Assembly (NCBI RefSeq): GCF_016920785.2
Contig: NW_024609884.1
Location: 87,536,069-87,600,068, forward strand
Reading direction: 5' to 3'
Source of the DNA: Ixodes scapularis
Lineage: Eukaryota; Arthropoda; Arachnida; Ixodida; Ixodidae
Length of the DNA stretch: 64,000 bases
In this document: positions 54,001 through 54,752 of the stretch, in pieces
Numbering within the stretch: the first letter of the stretch is position 1
Layout of the letters: every line of letters starts with the position of its first letter
Notes under the pieces: generated by a model
Told to the model about the DNA's origin: nothing
The model's database searches: none
The model's input: only the letters and a program-made list of their open reading frames with translations
Program-made: the position numbers and the translations under genes

Positions 54001-54583
54001 TGCAAAGCTCTGCTTTACTTCGTTCTGGGGTTATAGTACCCCATAAGATTGGTTCACAGGGCTGAAACGTTGCATGCCCTCCTTCTTTGTGGCTACAAAC
54101 ACCACCTGCAAATGTCACGCCGATTGAGTGAGCGGTTCAAAAGTTGACATTCCCAGGTAGTGTCCAAATCTTGAGACAATATTTTTCCCCCAAAAAGTTA
54201 AAAAATTGGGCAATATTGATCTTTTTTTTGTAGTTCGTTTAATTTTATGTGCGAGCGAAGCCACAAGGACGAGCATGTTGCCCTAAACAGTGCAGTGCCC
54301 TAGTGCGTGTGCTCGGGAGGAACGCTGAAAGCCCGGAGCTAGCTCTTGTAGCTTCTGCTCCGCTCACACTTGAAGCGAAACGGACATGGAAATTTCTTCC
54401 GATCGGTCCTAAGCTGGACGAACTGTTCCATTGCGCAGGGAATCTGAAGACACGGTGCTGCTGATGTTGACAGAGCTGTATGCGCTGCAGGGGCTCAAGC
54501 CCGATCCAGGGGGACGCTCATCCCAAGAACCCCAGGGCCCCCGAGATCCTCTTGACCGGACGCCATCTGCTCACTCCACCTAA
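1894..54583 (+). CDS. SEC23IP/DDHD2: SEC23IP/DDHD2-like phospholipase gene (PA-PLA1 family), 3' portion, multi-exon
   Basis: Seen: eight short coding segments on one strand, in order, that together give the C-terminal half of the intracellular phosphatidic-acid-preferring phospholipase A1 family: a GSLILFDIL lipase segment, a SAM domain in two exons, and a DDHD domain with FFALGSPIAMF, FFNIFHP-FDPV-AYR, PHHRGRKRMHL, LNGGRRIDYVLQEKPIESF and ESEDTVLL. Exons: 1894-2051, 5235-5334, 20290-20425, 28496-28507, 28562-28652, 35622-35720 (or 35771), 38222-38375, 54439-54583. Junction phases agree from exon 20290 onward. Known of the family: SEC23IP binds COPII Sec23 at ER exit sites; DDHD2 is a lipase of ER/Golgi and lipid droplets; insects have a single member (PAPLA1). 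The residues here resemble both vertebrate paralogs, SEC23IP slightly more in the LKESL and NGGRRIDYVL parts. The 5' exons with the GHSLG serine are outside the window or unrecognised, and a SAM-to-DDHD linker exon is missing. Introns reach 16 kb and are full of transposons. Confidence 0.9.
2052..5234. other. Intron between the two SAM exons
   Basis: AT-rich intronic DNA. A SINE-like unit lies at 4017-4200. Short open frames at 4445-4684 and 4739-5095 (+) contain no recognised domain. An ACATGTAAACATGTTTACATGT-like simple repeat spans about 4252-4300. Confidence 0.6.
4017..4200 (-). repeat. tRNA-derived SINE-like unit, copy 1
   Basis: Contains TATTTAACGTGCACCACGCA followed by AGTGATACACGACCAC, and on the minus strand a pol III B-box match GGGTTCAATCCCC (complement of 4151-4163). 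A diverged copy is at 11245-11390. The arrangement (tRNA-like head, non-tRNA body) fits a SINE. No A-box was checked rigorously and the ends are approximate. Confidence 0.5.
5235..5334 (+). CDS. SEC23IP/DDHD2: Exon: second half of SAM domain
   Basis: A good pyrimidine tract and acceptor (CTTTGCCCTGCCCAG) precede HLCSDGELEEMGIPEGPRQ and then KLLSYLRA. This matches the SAM C-terminal helix pattern (LxxMGIPxGPRxKLL) and continues the VDSL end of the previous exon in phase 0. The 3' limit is uncertain: GTACGG at 5335 and GTCAGT at 5350 are both possible donors, and both leave phase 1. SAM domains of this family bind phosphoinositides and oligomerise. Confidence 0.8.
5350..8210. other. Intronic stretch, no gene recognised
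   Basis: Contains the foldback at 5979-6128 and assorted short ORFs on both strands (for example 7645-8025 + and 7668-8135 -, overlapping antisense) with no domain I can name. A candidate small exon GCCCAGCTGGCC... (about 5650-5676) has splice-like ends but no family similarity. Confidence 0.5.
5979..6128. repeat. Foldback repeat with about 40-bp inverted arms
   Basis: CTGCGTCTCAGCTGAGACTG plus GGGGAAGGAAAGCACTGCC (from about 5981) is matched in inverted form by GCAGTGCTTTCTTTCTCCCAG then TCTCAGCTGAGACGCTG (to about 6128). The loop is about 65 bp. A small MITE is likely; no target duplication was resolved. Confidence 0.6.
8211..10260. mobile_element. hAT-like non-autonomous element (outer), split by a nested hAT-like element
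   Basis: Imperfect terminal inverted repeats: left TAGGGTTCGGAGTTTTCGGTT, right reverse complement TAGCGTTCCACGTTTTCGGTT. It is flanked by a perfect 8-bp duplication TCTATATC (8203-8210 and 10261-10268), the hAT signature. Subterminal TTTTCGGTT/AACCGAAAA motifs repeat many times, as expected for hAT transposase-binding regions. Without the inner element and its duplication it is about 842 bp. No transposase ORF was seen. Confidence 0.85.
8728..9927. mobile_element. hAT-like non-autonomous element (inner), 1200 bp
   Basis: Ends TAGTGATGGGCCGAAC and (right, reverse complement) TAGTGATGGACCGAAT, with a perfect 8-bp target duplication GTCGTCAG at 8720-8727 and 9928-9935. Dense subterminal TGCCGAA(C/T) motifs occur in both orientations. 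It sits wholly inside the element 8211-10260, so it inserted later. Confidence 0.9.
10395..10506. mobile_element. 112-bp Tc1/mariner-like MITE, near-palindromic
   Basis: Arms of about 46 bp beginning TCTGCCCCTCCTGCACCGGT are inverted at the other end (CACCGGTGCAGGAGGGGCAGA), flanked by TA on both sides (10393-10394, 10507-10508). Almost the whole element folds into one hairpin. Confidence 0.8.
10627..13068. mobile_element. hAT-like non-autonomous element, 2442 bp
   Basis: Inverted ends TAGGGATGTCGCGAA / TAGGGATGCCGCGAA, flanked by a perfect 8-bp duplication CACAGAAC (10619-10626 and 13069-13076). The terminal 300-450 bp on both sides are built of TTCGAA-type repeats. The middle holds a SINE-like unit (11245-11390), a 21-G run (11646-11666) and AT-rich DNA. 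No transposase motif was seen in its ORFs. Confidence 0.88.
11245..11390. repeat. SINE-like unit, copy 2 (inside hAT element)
   Basis: GGTCTTTAACCTGCATCACGCAG plus AGTGAT.ACACGA.CAC matches the unit at 4017-4200. This copy is nested in the hAT-like element 10627-13068. The B-box region is not preserved. Confidence 0.5.
13556..13735. repeat. Imperfect tandem duplication, period about 93 bp
   Basis: GTCTGACACCGCC..CGTCTGCTATTCC...TCTGCAACACCCATAAGAC is followed by a diverged copy GTCCGACATCGC..CGTCTGCTATTCC...TCTGCAACACTTGCAAGAT. The function is unknown. Confidence 0.5.
14531..14697. mobile_element. TA-flanked MITE (CTGTAAACGACT / CAGTAAACGACT)
   Basis: Terminal repeats CTGTAAACGACT and, at the right end, AGTCGTTTACTG, with TA on each side (14529-14530, 14698-14699). 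The interior is rich in TTCGCGAA. A related 168-bp copy is at 19706-19873. Confidence 0.7.
14848..15248. repeat. 'GGGGCGAAGCTCC' repeat family, copy B, with a 107-bp-arm hairpin
   Basis: The left end TTAGGGGCGAAGCTCCTTAG matches copy A. Positions 14961-15067 and 15142-15248 are reverse complements over 107 bp; I find one mismatch (a/g in CACGTGRTGAATGATG). The 74-bp spacer carries TATATACACATTTGAGCATTTGACCGCAGCG, which is also in copy A. Confidence 0.8.
15430..15690 (+). pseudogene. LINE reverse-transcriptase fragment
   Basis: Translation gives VPQDWKVAKFVHI, a stop, then SGERKSVYNYRPVSLLSTF, SKALEHFIFKHIL, and YQHGLRRGFSTMTQLLHTVH. This is the N-terminal RT block (NYRPVSLLS...H.F..) of CR1/L2/Jockey-like non-LTR elements. 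It is truncated and interrupted. Confidence 0.8.
15992..17400 (-). mobile_element. 1.4-kb TIR element, copy 1 (inverted relative to 29370-30805)
   Basis: Left end CGTAAGATCCTGAGTCATCG; the right end reverse complement AATATCCCAAGTCATTGCC is similar. Over most of its length it matches, in reverse orientation, the copy at 29370-30805 (for example the TTACGGTTGGAGGACGTCC block, and the CCACTCCTTC / CGATCTCC blocks). The superfamily was not determined. It contains a nested foldback at 16832-17006 that copy 2 lacks. Confidence 0.7.
16832..17006. mobile_element. Nested foldback MITE with about 80-bp arms
   Basis: Left TAGTTCGTTGCAACCTAAGA continuing ACGAAGGGCGAGGG; the right half is its near-perfect reverse complement ending CCTAAGAACG..TTGCAACGGACTA. 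The centre is at about 16919. TA occurs on either side (ACTATAG / ACTATAG). Confidence 0.75.
17411..18335 (+). pseudogene. LINE reverse-transcriptase fragment with frameshifts
   Basis: Segments in several frames: IGPDNIPN, then 17645-17917 FQHGFRKGIFATIHLISTVH and VYVIFLDFSKAFGRASH (RT motif with FLDFSKAF), then 17945-18335 GSVIGPLLFSI-like and SICLFAYDCLLFEAI (degraded FADD catalytic motif, here FAYD). The Asp pair is lost and there are stops. It is a dead CR1/L2/Jockey-type copy. Confidence 0.85.
18340..20289. other. Intronic stretch, one MITE, no gene recognised
   Basis: A poly-A run is at about 18470. ORFs at 18833-19159 and 19144-19434 have no recognisable domain. The MITE is at 19706-19873. 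The linker exon of the host gene could be hidden here, but I found no convincing match. Confidence 0.5.
19706..19873. mobile_element. TA-flanked MITE, second CTGTAAA family member
   Basis: Left TA|CTGTAAATTCATTATTTTCGC, right reverse complement TA|CTGTAAACAAC..TTTTTGCGAG. The size matches the element at 14531-14697 (167/168 bp) and both have TTCGC-type interiors. Confidence 0.6.
20290..20425 (+). CDS. SEC23IP/DDHD2: Exon: start of DDHD domain
   Basis: After GTTGGTAG the exon reads LDFQPSCFFALGSPIAMFL, then VVRGNDILGKDFRLPTCPAF and FNIFHP. The FALGSPI(A/G)MFL..RG and LPTC..FFNI(Y/F)HP blocks are hallmarks of the DDHD domain N-terminus. The donor is CATCCG|GTGAGG, phase 0. The first base is the third position of a codon, so the preceding exon must end in phase 2. 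The nearest upstream exon found ends in phase 1, so at least one linker exon is missing between them. Confidence 0.9.
20426..22411. other. Start of 8-kb intron; no gene recognised
   Basis: 20631-20710 is rich in GCTGAGCAGC motifs; 20760-21110 is a degenerate repetitive T-rich tract (TAGCTTTTT.TGGTC..). 21560-22100 is GC/CpG-richer and immediately precedes the RTEL1-like copy. It could be the ancestral 5' flank or UTR of that copy, but I see no defined promoter element. Confidence 0.45.
23966..24023. repeat. Poly(dG) run of 58 bases
   Basis: An uninterrupted G run lies between VSVLSNG (expected RTEL1 continuation G-P-D-G) and non-matching sequence. It sits where helicase sequence is missing. 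It is either an expansion or an assembly artefact. Confidence 0.9.
24490..25221 (+). pseudogene. RTEL1: RTEL1-like C-terminal open segment, 243 codons
   Basis: This is the longest intact frame of the RTEL1-like copy. It starts with helicase motif VI (TGRVIRHQNDFGAVLLCDKR; the upstream RAVNQA is in the same frame) and RYSEKRNLSQLSKWIRERTR. It continues into a Ser-rich tail ending IWKNMLGSMKKSLGDHDYNSV. Its length without stops contrasts with the heavily disrupted 5' two thirds. It could mean a recent pseudogenisation or a partial transcript. There is no evidence of an independent promoter. Confidence 0.6.
25339..25817. mobile_element. PIF/Harbinger-type MITE, 479 bp
   Basis: Terminal repeats GGCCCGCTTCAGACGG / CCGTCTGAAGCGGGCC are perfect over 16 bp and flanked by TAA on both sides (25336-25338, 25818-25820), the TWA duplication typical of PIF/Harbinger. 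Inner ends contain repeated GCAATT/AGCAAC motifs. It lies about 118 bp after the end of the RTEL1-like frame, in what would be its 3' UTR. Confidence 0.82.
26166..26171 (+). terminator. AATAAA downstream of the RTEL1-like copy
   Basis: An AATAAA with a T/GT-rich tract after it lies about 0.95 kb past the RTEL1-like stop (about 0.47 kb if the MITE is discounted). It may be the copied 3'-end signal. No genomic A-tail follows. Confidence 0.35.
26469..26697. mobile_element. MITE with TATAGGKTGTTT..TGACGT ends
   Basis: Left TATAGGTTGTTTGCACATGA..CGTCA and CCGCCGTTTTGTTGTT; the right end reverse complement is TATAGGGTGTTTTCACTGAC..GTCCACCATTTTGTTGTTG. The size is about 229 bp. The target duplication is not clear. 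Confidence 0.65.
27266..27313. repeat. Short perfect hairpin, 14-bp arms
   Basis: AGGTGTTCTAAATG and CATTTAGAACACCT are separated by 20 bp. Role unknown. Confidence 0.55.
27468..27614. repeat. Foldback MITE with about 70-bp arms, nearly loopless
   Basis: GAAAACGTGATTGCG..TTTAAGACAAGGACAGAG..ACACCACAGAGCGC..TTCAACTGA is inverted immediately after TAAA. The centre is at about 27541. The core (ACAAGGACAGAG) resembles the arm core of the hairpin at 60251-60482 (CAAGGACACGGAC). Confidence 0.75.
27660..28495. other. Intronic stretch before the microexon
   Basis: 27657 onward has TATACAGGGTGTTTCATAT, typical of a DNA-transposon terminus, but I found no matching right end. No gene was recognised up to 28495. 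Confidence 0.4.
28496..28507 (+). CDS. SEC23IP/DDHD2: 12-nt microexon encoding FDPV of the DDHD domain
   Basis: The acceptor CTTTGTGTTTGCAG is followed by TTTGACCCGGTG and immediately by the donor GTGAGT. It encodes FDPV, exactly the residues needed between FFNIFHP (exon ending 20425, phase 0) and AYRMERL (exon starting 28562, phase 0); vertebrate members read (Y/F)HP(F/L)DPVAYR. Reading upstream in frame gives unrelated residues (CLQ), so the exon cannot start earlier. It lies at the end of an 8.1-kb intron and only 54 bp before the next exon. Confidence 0.85.
28508..28561. other. 54-nt mini-intron between microexon and next exon
   Basis: It begins GTGAGT and ends CCCCACCGTGCAG, with a CTGAC branch-point candidate whose A is at 28543, 18 nt before the last intron base. 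It has an in-frame stop, so retention would truncate the protein. It is far shorter than every other intron in this gene (about 2.5 to 16 kb). Confidence 0.75.
28562..28652 (+). CDS. SEC23IP/DDHD2: Exon: DDHD domain, AYRMERL...GRKRMHL block
   Basis: Thirty codons plus one base. It starts AYRMERLIDPEL and ends VVVPHHRGRKRMHL, then G|GTGAGA. The family consensus is AYR.EP(L/M)..P....(V/I)(L/V)IPHHKGRKR(M/L)HLEL. The leftover G pairs with AG of the next exon to give the expected Glu (HL-EL). The acceptor is CACCGTGCAG. Confidence 0.92.
29370..30805 (+). mobile_element. 1.4-kb TIR element, copy 2
   Basis: Left ACCGTAATATTCAGTCATTG; the right end reverse complement is CGTAATATCCTGAGTCATCG. The body matches the inverted copy at 15992-17400. 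A 178-bp MITE interrupts it at 30139-30316; copy 1 is continuous there (...TTATTTCGGTGGAGAC), giving an empty-site comparison. Confidence 0.7.
30139..30316. mobile_element. pogo/mariner-like MITE, 178 bp
   Basis: Ends CAGTAAAACCCCGTTATAAC / CAGTAAAACCTCGTTATAAC (inverted), flanked by TA (30137-30138, 30317-30318). The internal GGATATAACAAACTAATGG-type units repeat. It is nested in the 1.4-kb element. Confidence 0.85.
30806..32418. other. Intronic stretch, no gene recognised
   Basis: Overlapping ORFs on both strands at 31130-31888 are moderately GC-rich and look coding-like (RVQWLRDG, STRLKNSVPW). I could not assign a domain and saw no consistent splice sites. They may be a transposon fragment. 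Confidence 0.35.
32419..32811. repeat. Foldback element with about 185-bp arms
   Basis: AAATAAATGTTTCTACCTGG..TTAGGAC at the left is inverted at the right end (GTCCTAACCAGGTAGAAAAA). Inner matches include GATGATGATGAYAGCGTTTG and TACCYRACTAGTGTGC, with a centre near 32610. Arms are perhaps 85-90% identical by eye. Confidence 0.75.
32812..35110. other. Intronic stretch, no gene recognised
   Basis: Short ORFs only. 33860-33960 (GTTCCAGGG..GCCCAATATATGGCGCCGG) resembles 43365-43460 (GTTCCAGGGATACTTGATAG..GGCGCCAG), a low-copy dispersed repeat. 34630-34800 has repeated GGGACGT(C/T)AAAATAA motifs. Confidence 0.4.
35118..35545. repeat. Foldback element with about 190-bp arms ending 20 bp upstream of the intron's next coding block
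   Basis: GTTCTCCGCCCAGATGTAGTG..CTAGCAGTCCGAACCAGATTCC and TTTCAGAACTAACCGTTATC are mirrored by GATAACAGTTAGTTCTGAAAC-like and GGTTCGGACCGCTAGCG sequence. The centre is near 35330. The left end ACAGAGTGTCCCCCAAAAAA resembles a DNA-transposon terminus. It ends 77 bp before the exon at 35622. Confidence 0.7.
35622..35720 (+). CDS. SEC23IP/DDHD2: Exon: DDHD domain, LKESL...W helix; two possible 3' ends
   Basis: After GATGGTGCAG the exon begins AG|CTGAAG, restoring ELKESLRRVGTDLRQRLLDS and then WRLTWHSLHDLAH. This aligns with SEC23IP 'LKESLSRMGSDLK' and DDHD2 'LREGLTRMSMDLK'. Two donors fit: CACG|GTGCGT at 35720/35721 (canonical GT) and TCGG|GCAAGT at 35771/35772 (GC-AG type). Both leave phase 1 and splice in frame to 38222. 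The longer form adds a 17-residue Ser/Ala-rich stretch. Confidence 0.85.
35979..36631 (+). repeat. GC-rich dispersed repeat ('GACGTCATCAGCTTTGAAGC' family), copy 1
   Basis: Starts AATGCGAAACCATTAACTGG, contains GACGTCATCAGCTTTGAAGC, CCATTGGCTCTCGTGCGGCG and GTGGCCACTTCACGAGA-type blocks, and ends at CTCATAAGAAGTGCTTAGG. Inverted copies are at 45946-46380 and 55332-55823. ORFs here are repeat-derived. Confidence 0.65.
37242..37540. mobile_element. hAT-like MITE, 299 bp
   Basis: Left CACGAGTTCTCAAACT, right reverse complement CAGGAATTCTCAAACT (14 of 16). The flanking 8-mers CTATAAAA and CTCTAAAG match at 6 of 8, as in an old hAT insertion. Confidence 0.7.
37576..38046. repeat. Foldback element with about 215-230-bp arms
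   Basis: Arms 37576-37790 and 37818-38046 are inverted: TATGCATCGCAGAAAGCTCA, GACGTCCACCTAAGCCTA, GAACTGAGATTGTGGATGCA and CTTGTCAGC all occur in reverse complement on the other side. The right arm has an approximately 40-bp segment absent from the left. Confidence 0.8.
38222..38375 (+). CDS. SEC23IP/DDHD2: Exon: DDHD domain, NGGRRIDYVLQEKPIESF block
   Basis: The acceptor is TGTCACCTTGCAG. The exon codes for an acidic linker (SESGACAEAEPPPESLGR), then LNGGRRIDYVLQEKPIESFN and EYLFALASHACYW. This is nearly identical to the vertebrate family block. The donor is TACTG|GTGAGC, phase 2, so the Trp codon is split and completed by the first G of the exon at 54439. Confidence 0.93.
38376..39337. other. 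Start of last intron, no element recognised
   Basis: 38741-39016 is an open frame (MGMSLSEPTLKPRNMRARAQ...) with no recognised domain. No TIRs were seen. Confidence 0.4.
39338..39646 (-). pseudogene. Ty3/Gypsy integrase fragment
   Basis: Minus-strand translation: YFIITDAYSKWSQVISV, INAFQEIFLHHGLPDKVVTD, NGPQFISSQLK, IYHLHPTPHHLKLQGHAKSF. This is the core integrase D...D block (TDAYSKW, VTDNGPQF) with the third motif degraded (HPQ.NG.AE lost). It is an isolated piece without neighbouring RT and is unrelated in detail to the complete element at 47468. Confidence 0.85.
39655..40610. other. AT-rich repeat-like stretch, no gene
   Basis: Starts TTTAAGGGGGATATGGCCTG, a transposon-like end without a recognised partner. 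The remainder is AT-rich. Confidence 0.35.
40613..41357. repeat. Compound foldback region beginning with a pogo-like CAGTAGGCTCGCGGTAATTC end
   Basis: TA|CAGTAGGCTCGCGGTAATTC at about 40613 looks like a pogo/Tigger terminus. Further in, GTTGAGTGCACTTC..GAGCAGCGGTGCACTGC (about 40765-40800) is inverted at 41156-41195, AGAGTGTGTTCAACTC is inverted near 41092, and a separate hairpin with about 60-bp arms spans 41218-41357. Confidence 0.55.
41386..42383. mobile_element. piggyBac-type (TTAA) non-autonomous element, 998 bp
   Basis: Ends AGGGGCCCTGCAA / TTGCAGGGCCCCT are perfect 13-bp inverted repeats flanked by TTAA on both sides (41382-41385, 42384-42387). The interior has CpG-rich blocks shared with the inverted copy at 60650-61641. 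No transposase coding was recognised. Confidence 0.85.
42388..44731. other. Intronic stretch, no gene recognised
   Basis: Several homopolymer runs (A20 near 42915, T about 18 near 43141, A about 16 near 43520). 43913-44279 (-) has an acidic/basic ORF (DLTDAEITAWLRRCDD; MLSDSETSSLDDN in another frame) that might be the N-terminus of a transposase, but this is not demonstrable. Confidence 0.35.
44732..44945 (+). pseudogene. Possible Penelope-like retroelement fragment
   Basis: ITRISVPYIKRTSQAHVLRK followed by EGLQRLTNQ resembles the '(V/L)PYIKG.SE..AR.L...G....KPT..L' block between the RT and GIY-YIG domains of Penelope-like elements. It is short and out of context, so the call is tentative. 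Confidence 0.4.
45946..46380 (-). repeat. GC-rich dispersed repeat, copy 2
   Basis: Inverted relative to 35979-36631: ATGAGTTATAAATGTGAAAG..CAT at the left, GCTGATGACGTCGGCTCTCT at the right. It contains CCAATGGGAGCCTCGTCGAC, as in the copy at 55332. Confidence 0.6.
47091..47467 (+). pseudogene. LINE RT C-terminal fragment, left part (interrupted by Gypsy element)
   Basis: Translation: ACAVWDPEQKTLIDKLEKIQ, NRAARFVLGRYGRRDSCTQM, ELNWEPLSARRKKLCLKF. This is the typical C-terminal region of CR1/L2-like RT. After 47398 the frame continues ESNHARTSICTPTLLLLK up to the LTR. The remainder follows the 3' LTR at 53310. Confidence 0.85.
47468..47823 (+). repeat. 5' LTR
   Basis: Starts TGCCGCGCGCAGGGTCACGG and ends TGGTCACCACCCG. 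Repeated at 52954-53309 with a constant 5486-bp offset. ATTAAA at about 47773 may serve as polyadenylation signal. It does not end in the common CA. The primer-binding site should lie within TGACATTTTGGTGGAGGTGC just after it; a TGG-initiated match would start at 47832. The primer tRNA was not identified. Confidence 0.93.
47855..49255 (+). CDS. gag: Gag polyprotein
   Basis: The ATG at 47855 (MPVQRSPPSSRSASPN), 31 bp after the LTR, is the most likely start; the frame is open further upstream into the LTR but that part is LTR sequence. 466 codons. Residues about 85-235 match the retrotransposon gag (capsid) domain: CWTDEQRLNNVYFSLEGTAK, HWYENH, and SWDMFKTDLKATF. Residues about 290-370 are Pro/Arg-rich. 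A CCHC zinc knuckle CYHCGEPDHVYRRC is at residues 380-393, and an Arg/Pro-rich C-terminus follows, consistent with nucleocapsid RNA binding. Gag assembles virus-like particles that package the element RNA. The ORF stops at TAG 49253, one codon after the slippery heptamer. Confidence 0.92.
   Translation: MPVQRSPPSSRSASPNTSPQEPNEDQTETRLSRRNLGLPPELGPLPPRTRQTRRTTMANQSETPAAPAVVYLPVVPRTAAPFHGEQYEDAEDWIDQYERVARHNCWTDEQRLNNVYFSLEGTAKHWYENHESSLTSWDMFKTDLKATFSNHHRRERAEDLLRTRTQGPNESVTGFVEDVLRLSARTDPQATEEKKLRHLMRGVKSEIFGGLIRNPPTTVDGFVTEATSMERALLARARHYERHPGVTTLATSGYNLGTDLPGIRDIIREVVREEIRKMLPAMDRPSSLSLAEVVRDEVHRAFQPEVPINMSTPEEPTLSYAAMARRPPQANRQATAPPRRDPPMPQYPRRQEGQVQDVRPEQPSSRKTDVWRTADRRPLCYHCGEPDHVYRRCPYRRLGLRGFHPNDPRPRYGERPREIDEYLRRPQSPEPASRREFRSPSPRRPASPMHRPRRESLSPLAPRRGN
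49246..49284 (+). promoter_or_regulatory. Programmed -1 ribosomal frameshift signal (GGGAAAC plus stem-loop)
   Basis: The heptamer G GGA AAC at 49246-49252 is in the gag frame and of X XXY YYZ type; the next gag codon is TAG. Slipping back one base gives GGG AAA CTA GGC... which stays open into pol. After a 7-nt spacer, GGCAAC (49260-49265) can pair with GTTGCC (49279-49284) around a 13-nt loop with further C/G pairing possible. GGGAAAC is a known efficient slippery sequence. This is the sequence basis for a Gag-Pol fusion. Confidence 0.85.
49252..52806 (+). CDS. pol: Pol polyprotein (protease, RT, RNase H, integrase), reached by -1 frameshift
   Basis: The frame is open from the slip site to TAG 52804-52806, with no ATG near its start; position 49372 is GTG. 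Residues numbered from 49372: aspartic protease VDTGADYSVLS (D19-T-G); RT with DLKSGYWQIEV, MPFGLCTAPATFQRVM and catalytic YLDD (436-439); RNase H HTDASNAGLGAVL (Asp585) and TEKECLAVVWA; integrase zinc site H796-H803-C833-C836; DDE residues D866 (GMDLLGPF), D926 (LITDRGSSF), E962 (NGLTERLN) with 35 residues between the last two; GPY/F module RYFGPYKI (about 1098-1105). All key residues are present, so the protein looks functional. No chromodomain was recognised. Confidence 0.94.
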   Translation, partial: LGAATPGGGVAEDDRRKEPPRTTERSHSPDATHRYDAPATVSNNLNVVIDGHDASALVDTGADYSVLSGRLSRRLRKVMTPWEGPQIRTAGGHLITPVGRCTARVEIHGETCPVRFVILQDCSRDVILGMDFLCEYGAVIDLGTNRLTLRKPAPPSEEPQATSPTVRVLANHVNLPPRSSVFVLVGIDEASYGEVLLEGNLQLLLGRGIGVARGVAELQDGRTVALVTNFRNETQHLTKGAAVGHVEELRNPAEITAITDEFSPSQQDSTSPAQLDIDPKLPDPKRRQLVNLLAEYRDCFATSSKVRQTAVAKHRIVTEDDARPVHRSPYRVSAKEREVIQQQVQEMLNDDIIQPSSSPWASPVVLVKKKDGTLRFCVDYRQLNTVTKKDVYPLPRIDDTLDRLRHSRYFSSMDLKSGYWQIEVDERDREKTAFVTPDGLYEFKVMPFGLCTAPATFQRVMDTVLAGLKWQSCLVYLDDVVVFSADFDEHLRRLRTVLHAIQTAGLTLKPSKCRFAYDELKFLGHVVSNEGIRPDPEKTRAVAAFPVPRDKKAVRRFLGLCAYYRRFVRDFARISAPLTNLTKDAEKFEWAEEQQQALDELKRRLQTPPVLGHFDQDAETEIHTDASNAGLGAVLVQVQEGTERVIAYASRTLSKAERNYSTTEKECLAVVWAITKFRPYLYGSPFRVVTDHHSLCWLANLKDPSGRLARWSLRLQEFNMTVVYKSGRKHSDADCLSRAPVETPSGCSDDNDDESFLGAVNADDMARRQRDDPELRALIEYLEGGGGTVPRVFSRVLPTFAIRQGVLYKENFGDNSTPWLLVIPTDLREEIFQACHDDPTSGHLGYSRTLARIREKYYWPKLPKAVHLYTRSCHECQRRKKPPTKPAGLLQPIVPPTAPFQQIGMDLLGPFPPSTSGNRWIIVATDYLTRYAETKALPSGTAVEVAKFFIESIVLRHGAPEVLITDRGSSFMAQLTQEILRLSHTSHRRTTAYHPQTNGLTERLNKTIADMISMYVDVEHKTWDEVLPYVTFAYNTAVQETTGVTPFQLVHGRRVTTMLDAMLPHEPAVDVSDDAQVVAQRAEEVRQLARLRIKAQQRVDTGRYNLRRRDVHFQPGDTVWVWTPIRRRGLSEKLLKRYFGPYKIIRRLGDLNYEVLPDGTRPSARRPPRPEVVHVVRLKPYYER
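52939..52950 (+). promoter_or_regulatory. Polypurine tract
   Basis: AAAGGGGGGGGA, three bases before the 3' LTR start TGCCGCGCG (spacer TAA), is the expected plus-strand DNA primer. Confidence 0.8.
52954..53309 (+). repeat. 3' LTR
   Basis: Same 356-bp sequence as 47468-47823. Followed directly by ACAGCCC of the interrupted LINE. The left flank ends AAAAC, so only AC is shared at the two ends; no 4-6-bp target duplication is visible. Confidence 0.93.
53310..53450 (+). pseudogene. LINE RT C-terminal fragment, right part and 3' tail
   Basis: Directly after the 3' LTR the frame PIPREWNGLSELQVCSENED runs to a TAG at about 53389, then ACGCCCTCGGGCACTGCGGGG and AATAAAGAAAGAA. The (P)R..EWN(G/S)L pattern and the short A-rich simple tail are normal for the end of such LINEs. 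It joins to 47467 in frame (LLLLK|QPIPREW). Confidence 0.8.
53451..54438. other. End of last intron, no element recognised
   Basis: AT-rich; contains AATTTGAAAA-type runs around 53815-53900. No gene. Confidence 0.4.
54439..54583 (+). CDS. SEC23IP/DDHD2: Terminal exon: end of DDHD domain and C-terminus
   Basis: The acceptor CCATTGCGCAG is followed by G (completing Trp), then ESEDTVLLMLTELYALQGLK and a Pro/Ser-rich tail ending HST before TAA at 54581-54583. The WESEDT.LL.L.E(I/L)Y pattern is the conserved end of the DDHD domain. The intron before it is about 16 kb and contains the Gypsy element. Confidence 0.93.
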
Positions 54584-54669
54584 AACTGGTAGCCAGGTGC
54601 CCGATTCCACCTGTGGCCCATGCTATTGTGATGACGCGACGTAGGATTAGAATGTTTTCAGTAGTGGCA

Positions 54670-54675
54670 AATAAA
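54670..54675 (+). terminator. Polyadenylation signal AATAAA of the SEC23IP/DDHD2-like gene
   Basis: AATAAA lies 87 bp after the TAA stop, followed by a T-rich/GT-containing stretch (ATTGATTAATGTTACTCTTTG). The position suits a short 3' UTR. Confidence 0.6.
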
Positions 54676-54752
54676 CTATACATATTGATTAATGTTACTC
54701 TTTGTATCTGCAGAAGAAACTGAACATAACGGCACCAGACTGCCAATGTGAC